Positions 8,539-18,052 are shown, counted from the stretch's first letter. The stretch is 64,000 nt of DNA from Hyphomicrobiales bacterium (GCA_900473795.1 UCMT01000059.1:1-64000), one strand, 5' to 3'. Notes: generated by a model not told the origin, from the sequence alone. Numbers and translations: made by a program.

Positions 8539-9438
8539 TCAGAACTCGGCCATCGGCGAAAGCATGACCGGTTGCCGCAGACGATCCGCAGCGTCGCCCC
8601 GGACCATCAGGCTGGTATGGGAGGGAAATGGTTCCGGCGTCCCTTGCCAATCGAGCCGATCGGGCGGCAGACAGACTTCAACCCGGCTCGGGCGCTGATC
8701 GAGGGCGTCAAGAATGACGGAGAGCGGCGGGATCGTCTTGCCGACAATGTCGAGAAGCCGAAAGCAATCCGCCTCGCCGGATTTCCACGCAACGACACAC
8801 TCCGGCTGGTCCAGATAGCTTAGCTGGATACCGGTATCGAAGCCGCCGTTCAGCAGAAACATTTCCGCCTGCGCCGCCACGGCGAAAATCGAAGAGACCG
8901 GCGTCCTTTGGCGCAACAAGCGTTTGACCAGCACCGCGTCAGCGGACTTTTCCAGTGAGAGCGTGCGTGACACGCCCGCAGACATTGCAGCCGCCGGCGG
9001 CAACCCCGAGAACCGGTGCTGTGGCAAGATCTTGAACCCATAAGGCTCATAGAGTGCCGGCTTGTCGGTCAGCAGAAGACCGAGTTCGCAACCCTGCGCG
9101 TCGCACCAGCTGAACGCACGCCTCATCAGATCGCGGTACAGTCCCTGGCCCCGCGATCGAGGCCGCACCGCACCGGACTGGAAACCGGCCGCCTTAACCA
9201 GACGGCCATCAATCATCATCGGCATGGAAAAGGCGCTGAAATTGGCGACGCAGATGCCGTTCTCGTCAAAATAGGCGAACGGCATGCTGGTCGGATCGGG
9301 TCCGCCAAACCGTTCCTGAATGCCGACATCGATGCCGAACGTATCGTGCAGCAACGCCACCAGAGCGGCGAAGGCGGCGGGATCTCCGAAATAGTCCTGC
9401 CGGAAGGTCAGGTGGCTAATGCCGGTCGTGAGGGGCAC
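8539..9438 (-). CDS. GNAT family N-acetyltransferase (two-domain)
   Basis: A 299-residue acetyltransferase. The GNAT core lies at residues about 10-135, with the acetyl-CoA loop AVRPRSRGQGLYRDLMRRAF (about 90-109) and a later YEPYGFKIL. About 130 further residues have no motif I recognise. The layout recalls acetyltransferases with an extra C-terminal domain. The GTG start (9438) directly abuts the dut stop, so expression is probably coupled to dut. Substrate unknown. Confidence 0.82.
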   Translation of the reverse strand: MPLTTGISHLTFRQDYFGDPAAFAALVALLHDTFGIDVGIQERFGGPDPTSMPFAYFDENGICVANFSAFSMPMMIDGRLVKAAGFQSGAVRPRSRGQGLYRDLMRRAFSWCDAQGCELGLLLTDKPALYEPYGFKILPQHRFSGLPPAAAMSAGVSRTLSLEKSADAVLVKRLLRQRTPVSSIFAVAAQAEMFLLNGGFDTGIQLSYLDQPECVVAWKSGEADCFRLLDIVGKTIPPLSVILDALDQRPSRVEVCLPPDRLDWQGTPEPFPSHTSLMVRGDAADRLRQPVMLSPMAEF

Positions 9439-9909
9439 CTAGACGCCCGTCGAACCAAACCCACCGGCTCCGCGGGCGGTTTCGCTGGCATCCGATGCCT
9501 CGCGAACGGAAACCTGCGTCACCGGCGCAATCACCATCTGGGCAATGCGCATGCCGCGCTCGATGACGAAATCCTCGTCGCCGAGATTGATCAGCAGCAC
9601 TTTCACCTCGCCGCGATAATCGCTGTCGATCGTGCCGGGCGTATTGAGGCAGGTGATGCCGTGCTTGAAGGCGAGCCCGGAGCGTGGACGGATTTGCGCC
9701 TCGTATCCGGCCGGGATCTCGAAGATGAAGCCGGTCGGCACCAGCGCCCGCTTGCCGGGTGCGAGCGTCATCGGCTGATCGGCAGCGACAGCGGCACGAA
9801 GGTCCATACCGGCGGCGCCAGCCGTTTCATAAGCGGGCAGATCGATGCCTGTTGCGTTTGGCAGGCGGACGAGGCTGAGGGTCGGGCGGGTCTGAGAATG
9901 AATAGTCAT
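9439..9909 (-). CDS. dut: dUTP diphosphatase
   Basis: dUTPase hydrolyses dUTP to dUMP and pyrophosphate, keeping uracil out of DNA and feeding thymidylate synthesis. The 156-residue trimeric enzyme shows all five motifs in order: [34 protein letters not shown] and the C-terminal [10 protein letters not shown] arm that closes over the active site. I placed the start at ATG 9909; an ATG three codons upstream is possible. It is divergent from prfC across 96 bp and coupled to the GNAT gene downstream. Confidence 0.96.
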   Translation of the reverse strand: MTIHSQTRPTLSLVRLPNATGIDLPAYETAGAAGMDLRAAVAADQPMTLAPGKRALVPTGFIFEIPAGYEAQIRPRSGLAFKHGITCLNTPGTIDSDYRGEVKVLLINLGDEDFVIERGMRIAQMVIAPVTQVSVREASDASETARGAGGFGSTGV

Positions 9910-10005
9910 GCCTCTCATTAGCAATTCCAGCTCCGGCACGGTCAATGCGAATTGCAAGTTATCCACGGAGTCGCTACATACGCGACAATTCACAGGATTC
10001 ACATC

Positions 10006-11589
10006 ATGGCCGAAAGTCTCGCCGAGGCGGTTTCCCGCCGCCGCACCTTTGCTATTATCGCGCACCCGGACGCGGGCAAGACCACGCTCACCGAAAAGCT
10101 GCTGCTGTTCGGCGGTGCGATCCAGCTTGCCGGCGAGGTCAAGGCGAAGAAGGACCGCATCCAGACGCGGTCCGACTGGATGAAGATCGAGCGCGAACGC
10201 GGCATCTCGGTCGTCACCTCGGTGATGACCTTCGAATATGGCGGCAATGTCTTCAACATTCTCGATACGCCCGGCCACGAGGACTTCGCCGACGACACCT
10301 ATCGCACGCTGACGGCCGTTGACGCCGCCGTCATGGTCATCGACGCCGCAAAGGGTATCGAGCCGCGGACGCTGAAGCTGTTCGAAGTCTGCCGCATGCG
10401 CGACATCCCGATCATCACCTTCATCAACAAGATGGACCGCGAAAGCCGCGACCCGTTCGAAGTTCTGGACGAGGTCGAGGAAAAGCTGGCGCTCGACTGC
10501 GCCCCCGTCACCTGGCCGATCGGCCGTTCGAAGACCTTCTGCGGCTCCTATCATCTCGCCGACAACACCGTGCGGGGCTCGGACACGCAGGAAATCCCCA
10601 CCAAGGTCAACGGGCCTGAAATGGCCGCCCATCGCCTGCCGGAAAATGAGCGCGACGCCTTCATCGACGAAACCTCGCTCGCGATCGAGGCCTGCAAACC
10701 GTTCAACAGGAAGGCTTTCCTCGAGGGCCATCTGACGCCGGTCTTCTTCGGCTCGGCGCTCAGGAACTTCGGCGTGCGCGACCTCATCAACGCGCTCGGA
10801 GACTTCGCCCCACCGCCGCGCGATCAGGTCGCCGACGTCCGGACGGTCCAGGCGACCGACGACAAGATGACCGCCTTCGTCTTCAAGATCCAGGCGAACA
10901 TGGATCCGAACCATCGCGACCGCATCGCCTTTGCCCGCATCTGCTCCGGCAAGCTGGAGCGCGGCATGAAGGCGCGTCTGTCGCGCACCGGCAAGCAGCT
11001 GGGCCTGACGGCACCGCAGTTCTTCTTCGCCTCGCAGCGTCAGCTTGCCGATACCGCCTATGCGGGCGATGTCGTCGGCATTCCGAACCACGGCACCTTG
11101 CGCATCGGCGACACGCTGACCGAAGGCGAACAGCTGGTGTTCCAGGGCGTGCCGAACTTCTCGCCGGAAATCCTGCGCCGCGTGCGGCTCGAAGATGCGA
11201 TGAAGGCGAAGAAGCTCAAGGAAGCGCTGCAGCAGATGGCCGAGGAAGGCGTCGTGCAGCTGTTTTCGCCGGAGGATGGATCTCCGGCCATCGTCGGCGT
11301 CGTCGGCGCGCTGCAGCTCGACGTCTTGAAGGAGCGTCTGCAGTCGGAATACGGCCTGCCGGTCTCCTTCGACGTGGCGCGCTTCTCCGTCTGCCGCTGG
11401 ATTTCGGCCGATCAGCCGGCGGACCTGGATAAATTCATCACCGCCCGTCGCGGCGACATCGCCCGCGATCTCGACGGCGATCCGGTGTTCCTGGCACAGG
11501 ATTCGTTTTCGCTGCGGTACGAAGCCGAACGTTTTCCGGCAATCAAGATGGTCGCCATCAAGGAATATCACGTCGCCAAGGCGGCGTGA
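10006..11589 (+). CDS. prfC: peptide chain release factor 3
   Basis: RF3 is a GTPase that removes RF1/RF2 from the ribosome after peptide release. The 527-residue protein has the G1 loop HPDAGKTT, switch/G2 region around [10 protein letters not shown]3 DTPGHEDF and G4 NKMDRE, followed by an EF-Tu-like domain 2 ([26 protein letters not shown]) and the RF3 C-terminal domain. The RF3-specific [13 protein letters not shown] segment separates it from EF-G. ATG 10006, preceded by CAGGATTC, is preferred to a start 54 nt upstream. Confidence 0.96.
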   Translation: MAESLAEAVSRRRTFAIIAHPDAGKTTLTEKLLLFGGAIQLAGEVKAKKDRIQTRSDWMKIERERGISVVTSVMTFEYGGNVFNILDTPGHEDFADDTYRTLTAVDAAVMVIDAAKGIEPRTLKLFEVCRMRDIPIITFINKMDRESRDPFEVLDEVEEKLALDCAPVTWPIGRSKTFCGSYHLADNTVRGSDTQEIPTKVNGPEMAAHRLPENERDAFIDETSLAIEACKPFNRKAFLEGHLTPVFFGSALRNFGVRDLINALGDFAPPPRDQVADVRTVQATDDKMTAFVFKIQANMDPNHRDRIAFARICSGKLERGMKARLSRTGKQLGLTAPQFFFASQRQLADTAYAGDVVGIPNHGTLRIGDTLTEGEQLVFQGVPNFSPEILRRVRLEDAMKAKKLKEALQQMAEEGVVQLFSPEDGSPAIVGVVGALQLDVLKERLQSEYGLPVSFDVARFSVCRWISADQPADLDKFITARRGDIARDLDGDPVFLAQDSFSLRYEAERFPAIKMVAIKEYHVAKAA

Positions 11590-11614
11590 TACTGACTGCC
11601 CGCTGAGCCTCCCT

Positions 11615-12442
11615 TCATGAGAGGCCGCGGATCATCAGCCACGCGCCGGTGGCCACGAGGATGGCGCCGGCTACTTGCGACAGCCGTTTTCCGCCGGGCA
11701 TGACTTTTTCGGCGAGCACGAAAATCGCAAGCCCGGCGATCCAGAGAATATTCATCACCCCGCCGACGAACAGAAGCGCCATCAGCGGCCAGCAGCACCC
11801 GACACAATAGAGCCCGTGGCGCAGCCCCATCCTGAAGGCGCCCCATGGCGCGCGGCGAAAGCCGCCCTCGCTCTGGATGAAGGCGACGGGCGCCCGGCAT
11901 TTGCTGAGGCAGGCATGCTTGAGCGGCGTCCACTGATAGAGGCCGGCGAACAGCAGCAGCATGCCGCTGAACAGGCCGCTTGCGCTCTCCATCATCGGTG
12001 TCAGCAGCAGGGCGCGCTCAAGCAGCCACTGCCCGAAGGTTGCCACGAGCGAAAACAGGAACCAGGCCGCGACATAGCCGCCGCCGAAGATGCCGGTGGC
12101 CGCGAAGGGCGCGCCCTGGCTTGCGGCGTGCCGGCCGACCCGCGCATAGAGCAGGATCATCGGCGCGGCCGACGGAAGCATCATGCCGACCATCATCACG
12201 GACCACATGGCAAAGACGAGGAACGCCTCGCCCGGGCGCCATGCGCGCGGCGTAAGCATTGCCTCGGCCATGCCAGGCATATCCGCCATGCCGTCCATCG
12301 GTTCCATCGGCTTTTCGCCCGTCGCCATCAGGTCGGCGAGGGAAAGCAGATAGAACCAGGCCAGCAGCGTGATGGCCGCCAGGCTGAGCGCTATGATGAT
12401 CCGGTCCCGCTTGAGCACGGCGTCGAGCGTGATGCCGGGCAT
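11615..12442 (-). CDS. DUF2182 integral membrane protein
   Basis: A 275-residue membrane protein with a first span at 14-34, a Met-rich loop ([21 protein letters not shown], about 42-62), and the DUF2182 core [26 protein letters not shown] (about 78-103) followed by four more spans. Conserved Met and Cys ([18 protein letters not shown]) suggest metal handling, but no activity is established. It lies 10 bp downstream of a DUF1326 gene, and these two families are repeatedly found as neighbours, suggesting a joint function. The unusually high methionine count in the first loop resembles copper-binding proteins. Confidence 0.88.
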   Translation of the reverse strand: MPGITLDAVLKRDRIIIALSLAAITLLAWFYLLSLADLMATGEKPMEPMDGMADMPGMAEAMLTPRAWRPGEAFLVFAMWSVMMVGMMLPSAAPMILLYARVGRHAASQGAPFAATGIFGGGYVAAWFLFSLVATFGQWLLERALLLTPMMESASGLFSGMLLLFAGLYQWTPLKHACLSKCRAPVAFIQSEGGFRRAPWGAFRMGLRHGLYCVGCCWPLMALLFVGGVMNILWIAGLAIFVLAEKVMPGGKRLSQVAGAILVATGAWLMIRGLS

Positions 12443-12452
12443 GGATTGGCTC

Positions 12453-13088
12453 CTAGTGGACGACGCCGCTCTCGGTCATGTGCAGACGGGTGAAATGGGC
12501 GTGCGAATCCTTGGTGGACAGCGCAATCGGCCCTTTCGTCTCCGCCCACCCACGTCCGGCTTCGCACGTGTCGTATTCGAAGCCGTCCGGCAGGTTGATG
12601 CGGGCCCGGTGTTCCTCGCCGGTCACCGGATTGCGGATCGGTTCGCCGCGCGCTTCGAGCCAGCCGGGAATGTTGACCTTGGCGGTCCGCCCGTCCATGT
12701 CCATGTCGAAGTCGATGCTTGAGAAGACCGGATCATGCACCGTGTCGAACGTCGTGGCGAAGACCGCGAAGAACGTCGCGCCGGGCTCGGTGTCGAGCCC
12801 GCTCATGATCCGCAGCAAGGCATCGCGCTGCGCGGGCGTTGCCCGTTCGTCGACGATCGGGACACATTGGCCGTGACCTTCATGAATGGCGCCCGGCCAC
12901 GACACGATCATGCCGATACGCAATCCGTCGAGCCGGGTCTCCCCGTGAAAACCGTCCTCGATCTCGATGATGCCGATCGCGTGGCATTTGCCCTGGGTGG
13001 GAAGTGCATTGAACTGGCAGGGGCAACCATAGGCGCAGTTGCAGTGTAGGAATTCACGCCCCTGAAGCTTCCATTTGACGCTGGTCAT
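12453..13088 (-). CDS. DUF1326 domain-containing protein
   Basis: A 211-residue soluble protein with the DUF1326 N-terminus: WKLQGREFLHCNCAYGCPCQFNALPTQGKCHA carries a C-x-C-x3-C-x-C cluster (about residues 16-24) that looks like a metal site. The middle (GARATFFAVFATTF-like) and the C-terminal DTCEAGRGWAETKGPI are also typical. ATG 13088 is chosen over 13100 because GGAGG sits 5 nt before it. It is the first gene of a two-gene unit with the DUF2182 membrane protein; together they could bind and deliver or remove a metal, which is inference. Confidence 0.86.
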   Translation of the reverse strand: MTSVKWKLQGREFLHCNCAYGCPCQFNALPTQGKCHAIGIIEIEDGFHGETRLDGLRIGMIVSWPGAIHEGHGQCVPIVDERATPAQRDALLRIMSGLDTEPGATFFAVFATTFDTVHDPVFSSIDFDMDMDGRTAKVNIPGWLEARGEPIRNPVTGEEHRARINLPDGFEYDTCEAGRGWAETKGPIALSTKDSHAHFTRLHMTESGVVH

Positions 13089-13250
13089 TCCATCCTCCAT
13101 TGAACGGGGAATGCGTAGGCCGTAGGAAATTCATCTATCGCTAATTAAATACCCGCGCCTCCGGGTTGTCCAGTAAGCCACATGGTCGTCTAGGCAGGAA
13201 AGGCGAAGCATCCGCGCTCCGCCTCCGGGAAACCTGGGCGACGCCTCGCC

Positions 13251-13925
13251 CTACCGGCGGTCCGTCAGCGTGAGATCGCCGTTTTCATCGACCGAAACCT
13301 CGATGCCGACATAGCCGGGGATTTTCGGATGCGCGGTCTCGAAGGGATGCGTATGCGTGGCGGTAATGACCATCACGTCCGAACCCGCCGATTCGCCCGC
13401 GATGACTCCGGCCGCGACATCCTCGAACACCAGGCAATCCTTGGCATCGAAGCCGACGCGTTTTGCGCCAAGCAGGTAGCATTCCGGGCTTGGCTTGCCG
13501 CGCGAGACGTCCTCGGCGATGACGATGAAGCGCGGCTCCGGCAGGCCGGCGGCGGCGATGCGGACCTTGGCAAGTTCGCGCGGCGAGGATGTAACGATCG
13601 CCCAGCGCTCCGGCGGCAGGCTCTTCAGGAATTCGATCGCACCGGGGAGCGGTCTGACGCCCTCGACGTCCTCGATCTCGCCCTGGCAGATGATCGCCGA
13701 TTCCGCCTCCGGATCGACCCCGGGCAGGCCCAATTGGCGGATGGTGTCGACGCCGCGCTTGCCATGCATGGTCGGCAGGAAGGTCGCGACATCGAGGCCG
13801 TGGCTTTCGGCCCATCTGCCCCATACGCGCTCCGCCGCTTCGATGGAACTCAGCAGCGTTCCGTCCATGTCGAACAGGAAGGCGGAATATTTCTTGCCGA
13901 ACACCGGCGATGACGCGGAAGACAA
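13251..13925 (-). CDS. HAD-superfamily phosphatase (beta-phosphoglucomutase/GPP-like)
   Basis: The 224-residue hydrolase has motif I FLFDMDGTLLSS with the Asp nucleophile (about residue 18), motif II VTSSPRE with Ser/Thr, motif III Lys in SRGKPSPECYLLGAKRVG and motif IV FEDVAAGV. The cap inserted after motif I is the small helical C1 type, as in sugar-phosphate phosphatases such as glycerol-3-phosphatase. Start TTG 13925 is supported by AAGGAG 8 nt upstream; no ATG is suitably placed. Physiological substrate unknown. Confidence 0.88.
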   Translation of the reverse strand: MSSASSPVFGKKYSAFLFDMDGTLLSSIEAAERVWGRWAESHGLDVATFLPTMHGKRGVDTIRQLGLPGVDPEAESAIICQGEIEDVEGVRPLPGAIEFLKSLPPERWAIVTSSPRELAKVRIAAAGLPEPRFIVIAEDVSRGKPSPECYLLGAKRVGFDAKDCLVFEDVAAGVIAGESAGSDVMVITATHTHPFETAHPKIPGYVGIEVSVDENGDLTLTDRR

Positions 13926-14053
13926 GGGGCGGACTCCTTATGTGATCTGGCTGCCCGCCTCTGTGCGAGCGAACCCGTTCGATACGGGGATTCCTGCCGC
14001 AGATCAAACCGATATCGGCGTCGCAACACCACCTGGCGACTTTTCTTGCGCCG

Positions 14054-14665
14054 TCATTGCGCGGACAAGGCAAGCCGCAGTCCCATCAGCCCGAAGGCGC
14101 CGGCAAAACCGCGCCGAAGCCACGTGGTCACGCCCGGCCTGGCGATCACATGGTGCCGCGCCGCCGAGGCGAAGACGCCATAGACCACGAAGACGATGAA
14201 GGTCAGCGCCATGAAGACGGCGGCGAGCGAGAGCATGAACAGGGTCGGTGAAGGCGTGCCGTTGGGCACGAATTGCGGCAGGAAGGCGAGGAAGAACAGC
14301 GACAGTTTCGGATTGAGGATATTGAGGAGAAAGCCGGTGGTGATCACCTGCAGTGCAGGGACCTGGCTGTCCCGCTCGGCGATGCGCAATGCCTCGCTGT
14401 CCCTCAAAACACTCCAGGCCATGTAGAGCAGATAGGCGACGCCGAGATATTTGATGACCTGGAAGGCAAGCGCGCTGGCGTGCAGGAGGGCCGCCAAACC
14501 GGCGATGCTGGCGGCGATATGCGGCAGGATGCCGAGCGTACAGCCGAAGGCGGCAAGGATGCTGGCGCGGATGCCGGCGTTCAGCCCCATGGCCAGCGTA
14601 TAAAGCACGCCGGTGCCCGGCAAGAGGATGACGATGATGGAAGTCAGCAGATATTCAAGGGTCAC
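14054..14665 (-). CDS. LysE family transporter
   Basis: The third LysE-type exporter of the window, 203 residues with GTG start 14665. The signature ILLPGTGVLYTLAMGLNAGI deviates from the usual PGP (here PGT) near residue 17, and FLLNILNPKLSLFFLAFLPQFV (about 112-133) matches the second family motif. Six spans are expected. It is followed by the HAD phosphatase gene on the same strand, 128 bp away. Export of an amino acid or analogue is likely, but the altered first motif could change specificity. Confidence 0.88.
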   Translation of the reverse strand: MTLEYLLTSIIVILLPGTGVLYTLAMGLNAGIRASILAAFGCTLGILPHIAASIAGLAALLHASALAFQVIKYLGVAYLLYMAWSVLRDSEALRIAERDSQVPALQVITTGFLLNILNPKLSLFFLAFLPQFVPNGTPSPTLFMLSLAAVFMALTFIVFVVYGVFASAARHHVIARPGVTTWLRRGFAGAFGLMGLRLALSAQ

Positions 14666-14741
14666 GGCGCGCTCCGTTCAATGAGGAAAACCTCAACTAG
14701 ACGAATCGTTGCTCCATGGTCTTGAACGGAATTGCAGGCTG

Positions 14742-15536
14742 TCAGCTGGACGCCAGCGCATAGGCGCCGGGCGTCACGCCATAGGCGCGCACGAAGGTTC
14801 GCGTCATATGGCTCTGATCGGCGAACCCGCCGGCAAAGGCGGCATCGGCGAGAGGCGTCCCTTTCGCGATCATCCGGCGAACGATGTCGATGCGACGCTG
14901 GACGAGATAGGCATGCGGCGTCAGTCCGGTCGCCTGGGCGAAGGCGCGCACCACCTGAAAGCGGCTGAGCCCGCTTGCCGCTGCAAGATCGGTCAAGGTT
15001 AGGGCAGCCGCCGGGTCGTCATCGATCAGAGCCTTCGCGCGACTGAGGGACGGTGGCACAAAGCGGATTTGCGGCCGGCGCTCCATCAACGACGCGATCA
15101 GCTGCAAAAGCCCGCTTTCGCCGGCCAGCGTCTCCCGCATCTCCGTCATTGCCGCATGGACGCGCACAAACCCGTCGACGGCGCTGCGGTCGCTCATCAC
15201 GGGTCGGGAAAACACGAAATCCTCCGCCCGCCCCTCGCTGATCTCGAAAACCGTATCGGCAATCAGGCCGGGATCGAAATAAAGCATGCGCCAGGCGCGT
15301 CCCGCATCGCCGATCGGATGGCCGTCATGCACTTCGCCCGGATTGACGGTGATCATGTCGCCCGGACCCGCCTCGACCGGCCCGCGCCCGCTGGCGGATC
15401 TCTGCGCGCCGCGCAGGATGACGCCGATGCCGAACTGGTCATGCGTATGCCGGCCGAAGCTGTGCGCCGTGTCGGCTTCCACCGCCTCCACGCCTTCGAT
15501 CGCACATCGCCGCATCCGGAACTGGCTGGTCTTCAT
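14742..15536 (-). CDS. AraC family transcriptional regulator
   Basis: A 264-residue regulator: N-terminal cupin-like sensor (SFGRHTHDQFGIGVILRGAQRS, PGDMITVNPGEVHDGHPIG) and a C-terminal double helix-turn-helix (LTLTDLAAASGLSRFQVVRAFAQATGLTPHAYLVQRRIDIVRRMI, then LADAAFAGGFADQSHMTRTFVRAYGVTPGAY). The second helix-turn-helix matches the AraC signature. I set the start at ATG 15536; the longer frame up to 15767 is out-of-frame shadow of the GFA gene. It precedes a LysE exporter by 76 bp on the same strand and may control it. Confidence 0.92.
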   Translation of the reverse strand: MKTSQFRMRRCAIEGVEAVEADTAHSFGRHTHDQFGIGVILRGAQRSASGRGPVEAGPGDMITVNPGEVHDGHPIGDAGRAWRMLYFDPGLIADTVFEISEGRAEDFVFSRPVMSDRSAVDGFVRVHAAMTEMRETLAGESGLLQLIASLMERRPQIRFVPPSLSRAKALIDDDPAAALTLTDLAAASGLSRFQVVRAFAQATGLTPHAYLVQRRIDIVRRMIAKGTPLADAAFAGGFADQSHMTRTFVRAYGVTPGAYALASS

Positions 15537-15549
15537 CGTCTGGCACGCC

Positions 15550-15954
15550 TCAATCCCGCTCGCGCCCCGGCAGGGCATCGCGCTCGCCGAACCAGTTTGC
15601 CGCCGAAGAACACCAGATCTGATGCCTGGGCGCAAGTTCGCTCCGCTGGCGGATATTGCCCCAGCGGATGCCAATCTCCTCCGCGTCCTCGTCCGTGCCC
15701 GTCGTATAGATCGGCGAGCCGCAGTTTCCGCAGAACATCTGGAAGCGCGTCCGGCCGTTGTCGGCAATTTTGACGTAGGTCTTCGGCTCGCCCGCCGTGA
15801 TGCGGAATTTGGCTTTCGGCACGGAGACCGTGACGCGGTAGACGGAGCCGGTCAGATGCTGGCAGTCCGTGCAGTGGCAGATACCGACCTCGTCGGGATC
15901 GATCTCGGCTTCATACCTGATCGCGCCGCAATGGCAGTTTCCGTCGATATGCAT
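15550..15954 (-). CDS. GFA-fold (glutathione-dependent formaldehyde-activating-like) protein
   Basis: The 134-residue protein carries the GFA zinc fold: GNCHCGAIRYEAE near residues 5-17, CHCTDCQHLTGS near 26-37 and MFCGNCGSPIY near 73-83. These Cys residues should form the two zinc sites. Most members are not proven enzymes; the family name comes from a Paracoccus protein linked to S-hydroxymethylglutathione formation. It lies 13 bp upstream of the AraC gene on the same strand, so they may be co-transcribed. Confidence 0.88.
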   Translation of the reverse strand: MHIDGNCHCGAIRYEAEIDPDEVGICHCTDCQHLTGSVYRVTVSVPKAKFRITAGEPKTYVKIADNGRTRFQMFCGNCGSPIYTTGTDEDAEEIGIRWGNIRQRSELAPRHQIWCSSAANWFGERDALPGRERD

Positions 15955-15983
15955 GTCCGATCCTCCGCGTTCAGGAGGAACCT

Positions 15984-16080
15984 AGAGCATGGCCGCTTTT
16001 CTTCGAGTGATGGCGATGCTCCATCTCCTTGTTTGTCGCCATTGCGGACGGAAAACCGCTTCGCACTTTCCTGGATTTAC
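15984..16080. repeat. RIME-like palindromic element, copy 2
   Basis: Inverted relative to copy 1 at 6623-6723. It shares CTTTTCTTCGAGTGA, GGACGGAAAACCGCTTCGCAC and CCTGGAT. The outer stem GAGCATGGCC/GGCGATGCTC has a different sequence from copy 1 but still pairs with one mismatch. Confidence 0.75.
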
Positions 16081-16087
16081 TGTCGCC

Positions 16088-16888
16088 TCAAACGCCGGTG
16101 AACAGCCAGGCATGCTCCTTGGCGTTGTTGAATTTCCAGATGCGCGACGGTCCGGCCATGACGTTGAGGTAATAGAGATCATAGCCGTGGATCGCCGCGA
16201 CCGGATGGTAGCCCTTCGGCACCAGCGTCACGTCGCCATCCTCGACGGCGATCGCTTCATCCAGCGAGCGGTCGTCGGTATAGACGCGCTGCATGGCGAA
16301 ACCCTGAGCCGGATTCAGGCGGTGATAGTAGGTCTCCTCGAGGAAGCTTTCGGCCGGCAGGTTGTCCTCGTCGTGCTTGTGCGGCGGATAGGACGACGTA
16401 TGGCCGCCGGGCGTGATGACCTCGACGACGAGCAGCGAATGCGCCGCATTGTCGTCTTCCGGCATGATGTTGGTGACATAGCGCGTATTGGTCGCCTTGC
16501 CGCGCGTCATCTGGGGATGCGTGCCCGGACGGATCACCTGCGTCTTGTAGCCTTCGCCGCCGGGCGCCGAACACACCGCCAGATCAAGAGCCGTCGTCGC
16601 CGTCGCCTGCCACCGGCTGCCCTTCGGTACGTAGACTGCATAGGGCTGCCCCTCGAACGGCGTCATGCGCTCGCCGAGTTCGCCGAAATCCTCGCCATCG
16701 ACGGAGATTTTCGCCTTGCCGGCGACGAGCACGAGGCAGGTCTCGCGCTCGGCGCTTTCGCCAGCCGTCTTCTCGCCAGCGGCAAGCCGATGGAGCCCGA
16801 AGCCGACATAGGTCCAGCCGGCGGATTCGGGTGTGATGTCGTGGACAAGGCCGGAGGTGCCTGTGGGTTTGACGAGAAGGTTTGGCAT
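16088..16888 (-). CDS. iolB: 5-deoxy-glucuronate isomerase
   Basis: IolB isomerises 5-deoxy-D-glucuronate to 2-deoxy-5-keto-D-gluconate in inositol catabolism. The 266-residue bicupin has the family motifs SSYPPHKHDED (about 166-176, metal-binding His/Glu) and EETYYHRLNPAQGFAMQRVYT, and the C-terminal GYHPVAAIHGYDLYYLNVMAGP. ATG 16888 with GGAGAAAGCC is chosen over an upstream ATG at 16930. It is the last gene of the iol run, separated from iolE by 246 bp that holds a palindromic repeat. Confidence 0.95.
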   Translation of the reverse strand: MPNLLVKPTGTSGLVHDITPESAGWTYVGFGLHRLAAGEKTAGESAERETCLVLVAGKAKISVDGEDFGELGERMTPFEGQPYAVYVPKGSRWQATATTALDLAVCSAPGGEGYKTQVIRPGTHPQMTRGKATNTRYVTNIMPEDDNAAHSLLVVEVITPGGHTSSYPPHKHDEDNLPAESFLEETYYHRLNPAQGFAMQRVYTDDRSLDEAIAVEDGDVTLVPKGYHPVAAIHGYDLYYLNVMAGPSRIWKFNNAKEHAWLFTGV

Positions 16889-16917
16889 GGCTTTCTCCAT
16901 TGCGTTCGAGAGGGTAT

Positions 16918-17122
16918 TACCCCTCACCAAGTGCGCCCTGCGTTCGACTACGTCTTACGCGGGCTTACTATCCTCTCCCGCAAGGGGAGAGGTAGGGTGC
17001 CACAAGCGCCACCTGCACTTGGGCGCTAAGGGTACCGCGAGTCTACCTCTCCCCTTGTGGGAGAGGATACGAAGGCCGCGAGAGGCGCTAGCCGATCGCT
17101 TGGCCGAAGTTGGTGAGGGGTA
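16918..17122. repeat. palindromic intergenic repeat (CTCCCC/GGGGAG family), copy 2
   Basis: Nearly the whole iolE-iolB gap is an imperfect 200-bp palindrome: ACCCCTCACCAA and TATCCTCTCCCGCAAGGGGAGAGGTAG on the left mirror CTACCTCTCCCCTTGTGGGAGAGGATA and TTGGTGAGGGGTA on the right. It would fold into a long cruciform or mRNA hairpin and could stabilise or terminate the upstream iol message. Confidence 0.7.
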
Positions 17123-17134
17123 GGCCCCGAGACA

Positions 17135-18052
17135 TCACCCCTTGGGGAAACCTTCCGTTTCCACTGTATAGCCTGCAGCGGTCATGACGCGCATCAGTTC
17201 CGCATGGCCGATCTGCGCCATCTTCTGCGGCGGCGACTTGCGCGGATCCTGCTCGGCCTCGACCACGAACCAGCCTTCATAGCCATAGTCGGCGAAACGC
17301 TTGACGATGGCGCCGAAATCGAGCGAGCCGTCGCCCGGTACGGTAAAGGCCCCGAGCGCCACGGCGTCAAGGAAGGATTGCCTACCGCGATCCAGACCGT
17401 CGACTACCGCCTGACGGATGTCCTTCACATGCACATGGTTGATACGCGCATGGTGATTGTCGATGGCACGCAGCACGTTACCGCCAGCGAAAGCGAGATG
17501 GCCGGCGTCCAGCAGCAGCGGAATGCCTTCGCCCGAATTCTTCATGAATGCGTCGAGTTCCGGCTCGGTTTCCACGACGGCCGCCATGTGGTGATGGTAG
17601 GAAAGCGGCATGCCCTGTTCGGCGCACCATTCGCCGAATTCGGTGACGCGGCGTGCATAGACCTTCATCTCATCATCGCCAAGCCGCGGCTTGGTGGCAA
17701 GCGGCTTGGAGCGGTCGCCCTGAATCGAACGGCCGACTTCGCCATAGACGATGCAGGGCGCATTGACGGCCTTGAACAGTTCGATCATCGGCGCGATGCG
17801 GTCCTTGTTGGCCGAGAGATCCTCATTGACCAGCGTGCCGGAGAACCAGCCGCCGCAGAGCGTCACGTCGGCCGCGCGCAGGATCGGCAGCATTTCGTCG
17901 GGTTTGTTCGGAAAGCGGCGACCCTGCTCCATGCCGGTGAAGCCCGCACTGCGCGACTGGCGCAGGCATTCTTCGAGCGACACGTCGTCGCTGAGTTCGG
18001 GAAGGTCGTCGTTCCACCAAGCGATGGGCGACATGCCGAGTTTGGCTTTCAT
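17135..18052 (-). CDS. iolE: myo-inosose-2 dehydratase
   Basis: IolE dehydrates scyllo-inosose to 3D-(3,5/4)-trihydroxycyclohexane-1,2-dione. The 305-residue protein is a xylose-isomerase-like TIM barrel with the N-terminus LGMSPIAWWNDDLPELSDDVSLEECL, a central SYHHHMAAVVETEPELDAFM, LLLDAGHLAFAGGN and the C-terminal GYEGWFVVEAEQDPRKSPP, carrying the expected His, Glu and Asp metal ligands. AAGGAGAATTTTC precedes ATG 18052. It lies 107 nt downstream of iolD with a small hairpin between. Confidence 0.96.
   Translation of the reverse strand: MKAKLGMSPIAWWNDDLPELSDDVSLEECLRQSRSAGFTGMEQGRRFPNKPDEMLPILRAADVTLCGGWFSGTLVNEDLSANKDRIAPMIELFKAVNAPCIVYGEVGRSIQGDRSKPLATKPRLGDDEMKVYARRVTEFGEWCAEQGMPLSYHHHMAAVVETEPELDAFMKNSGEGIPLLLDAGHLAFAGGNVLRAIDNHHARINHVHVKDIRQAVVDGLDRGRQSFLDAVALGAFTVPGDGSLDFGAIVKRFADYGYEGWFVVEAEQDPRKSPPQKMAQIGHAELMRVMTAAGYTVETEGFPKG

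Noticed and set aside
9439-11571. 710-codon open frame antisense to prfC and continuing into dut
   Set aside because: Only the dut part (9439-9909) matches a family. The rest is an antisense shadow of prfC produced by high-GC codon bias.
15537-15767. N-terminal extension of the AraC regulator
   Set aside because: The extra residues are Arg/Ser-rich and lie antisense-frame within the GFA gene on the same strand; the regulator starts naturally at 15536.
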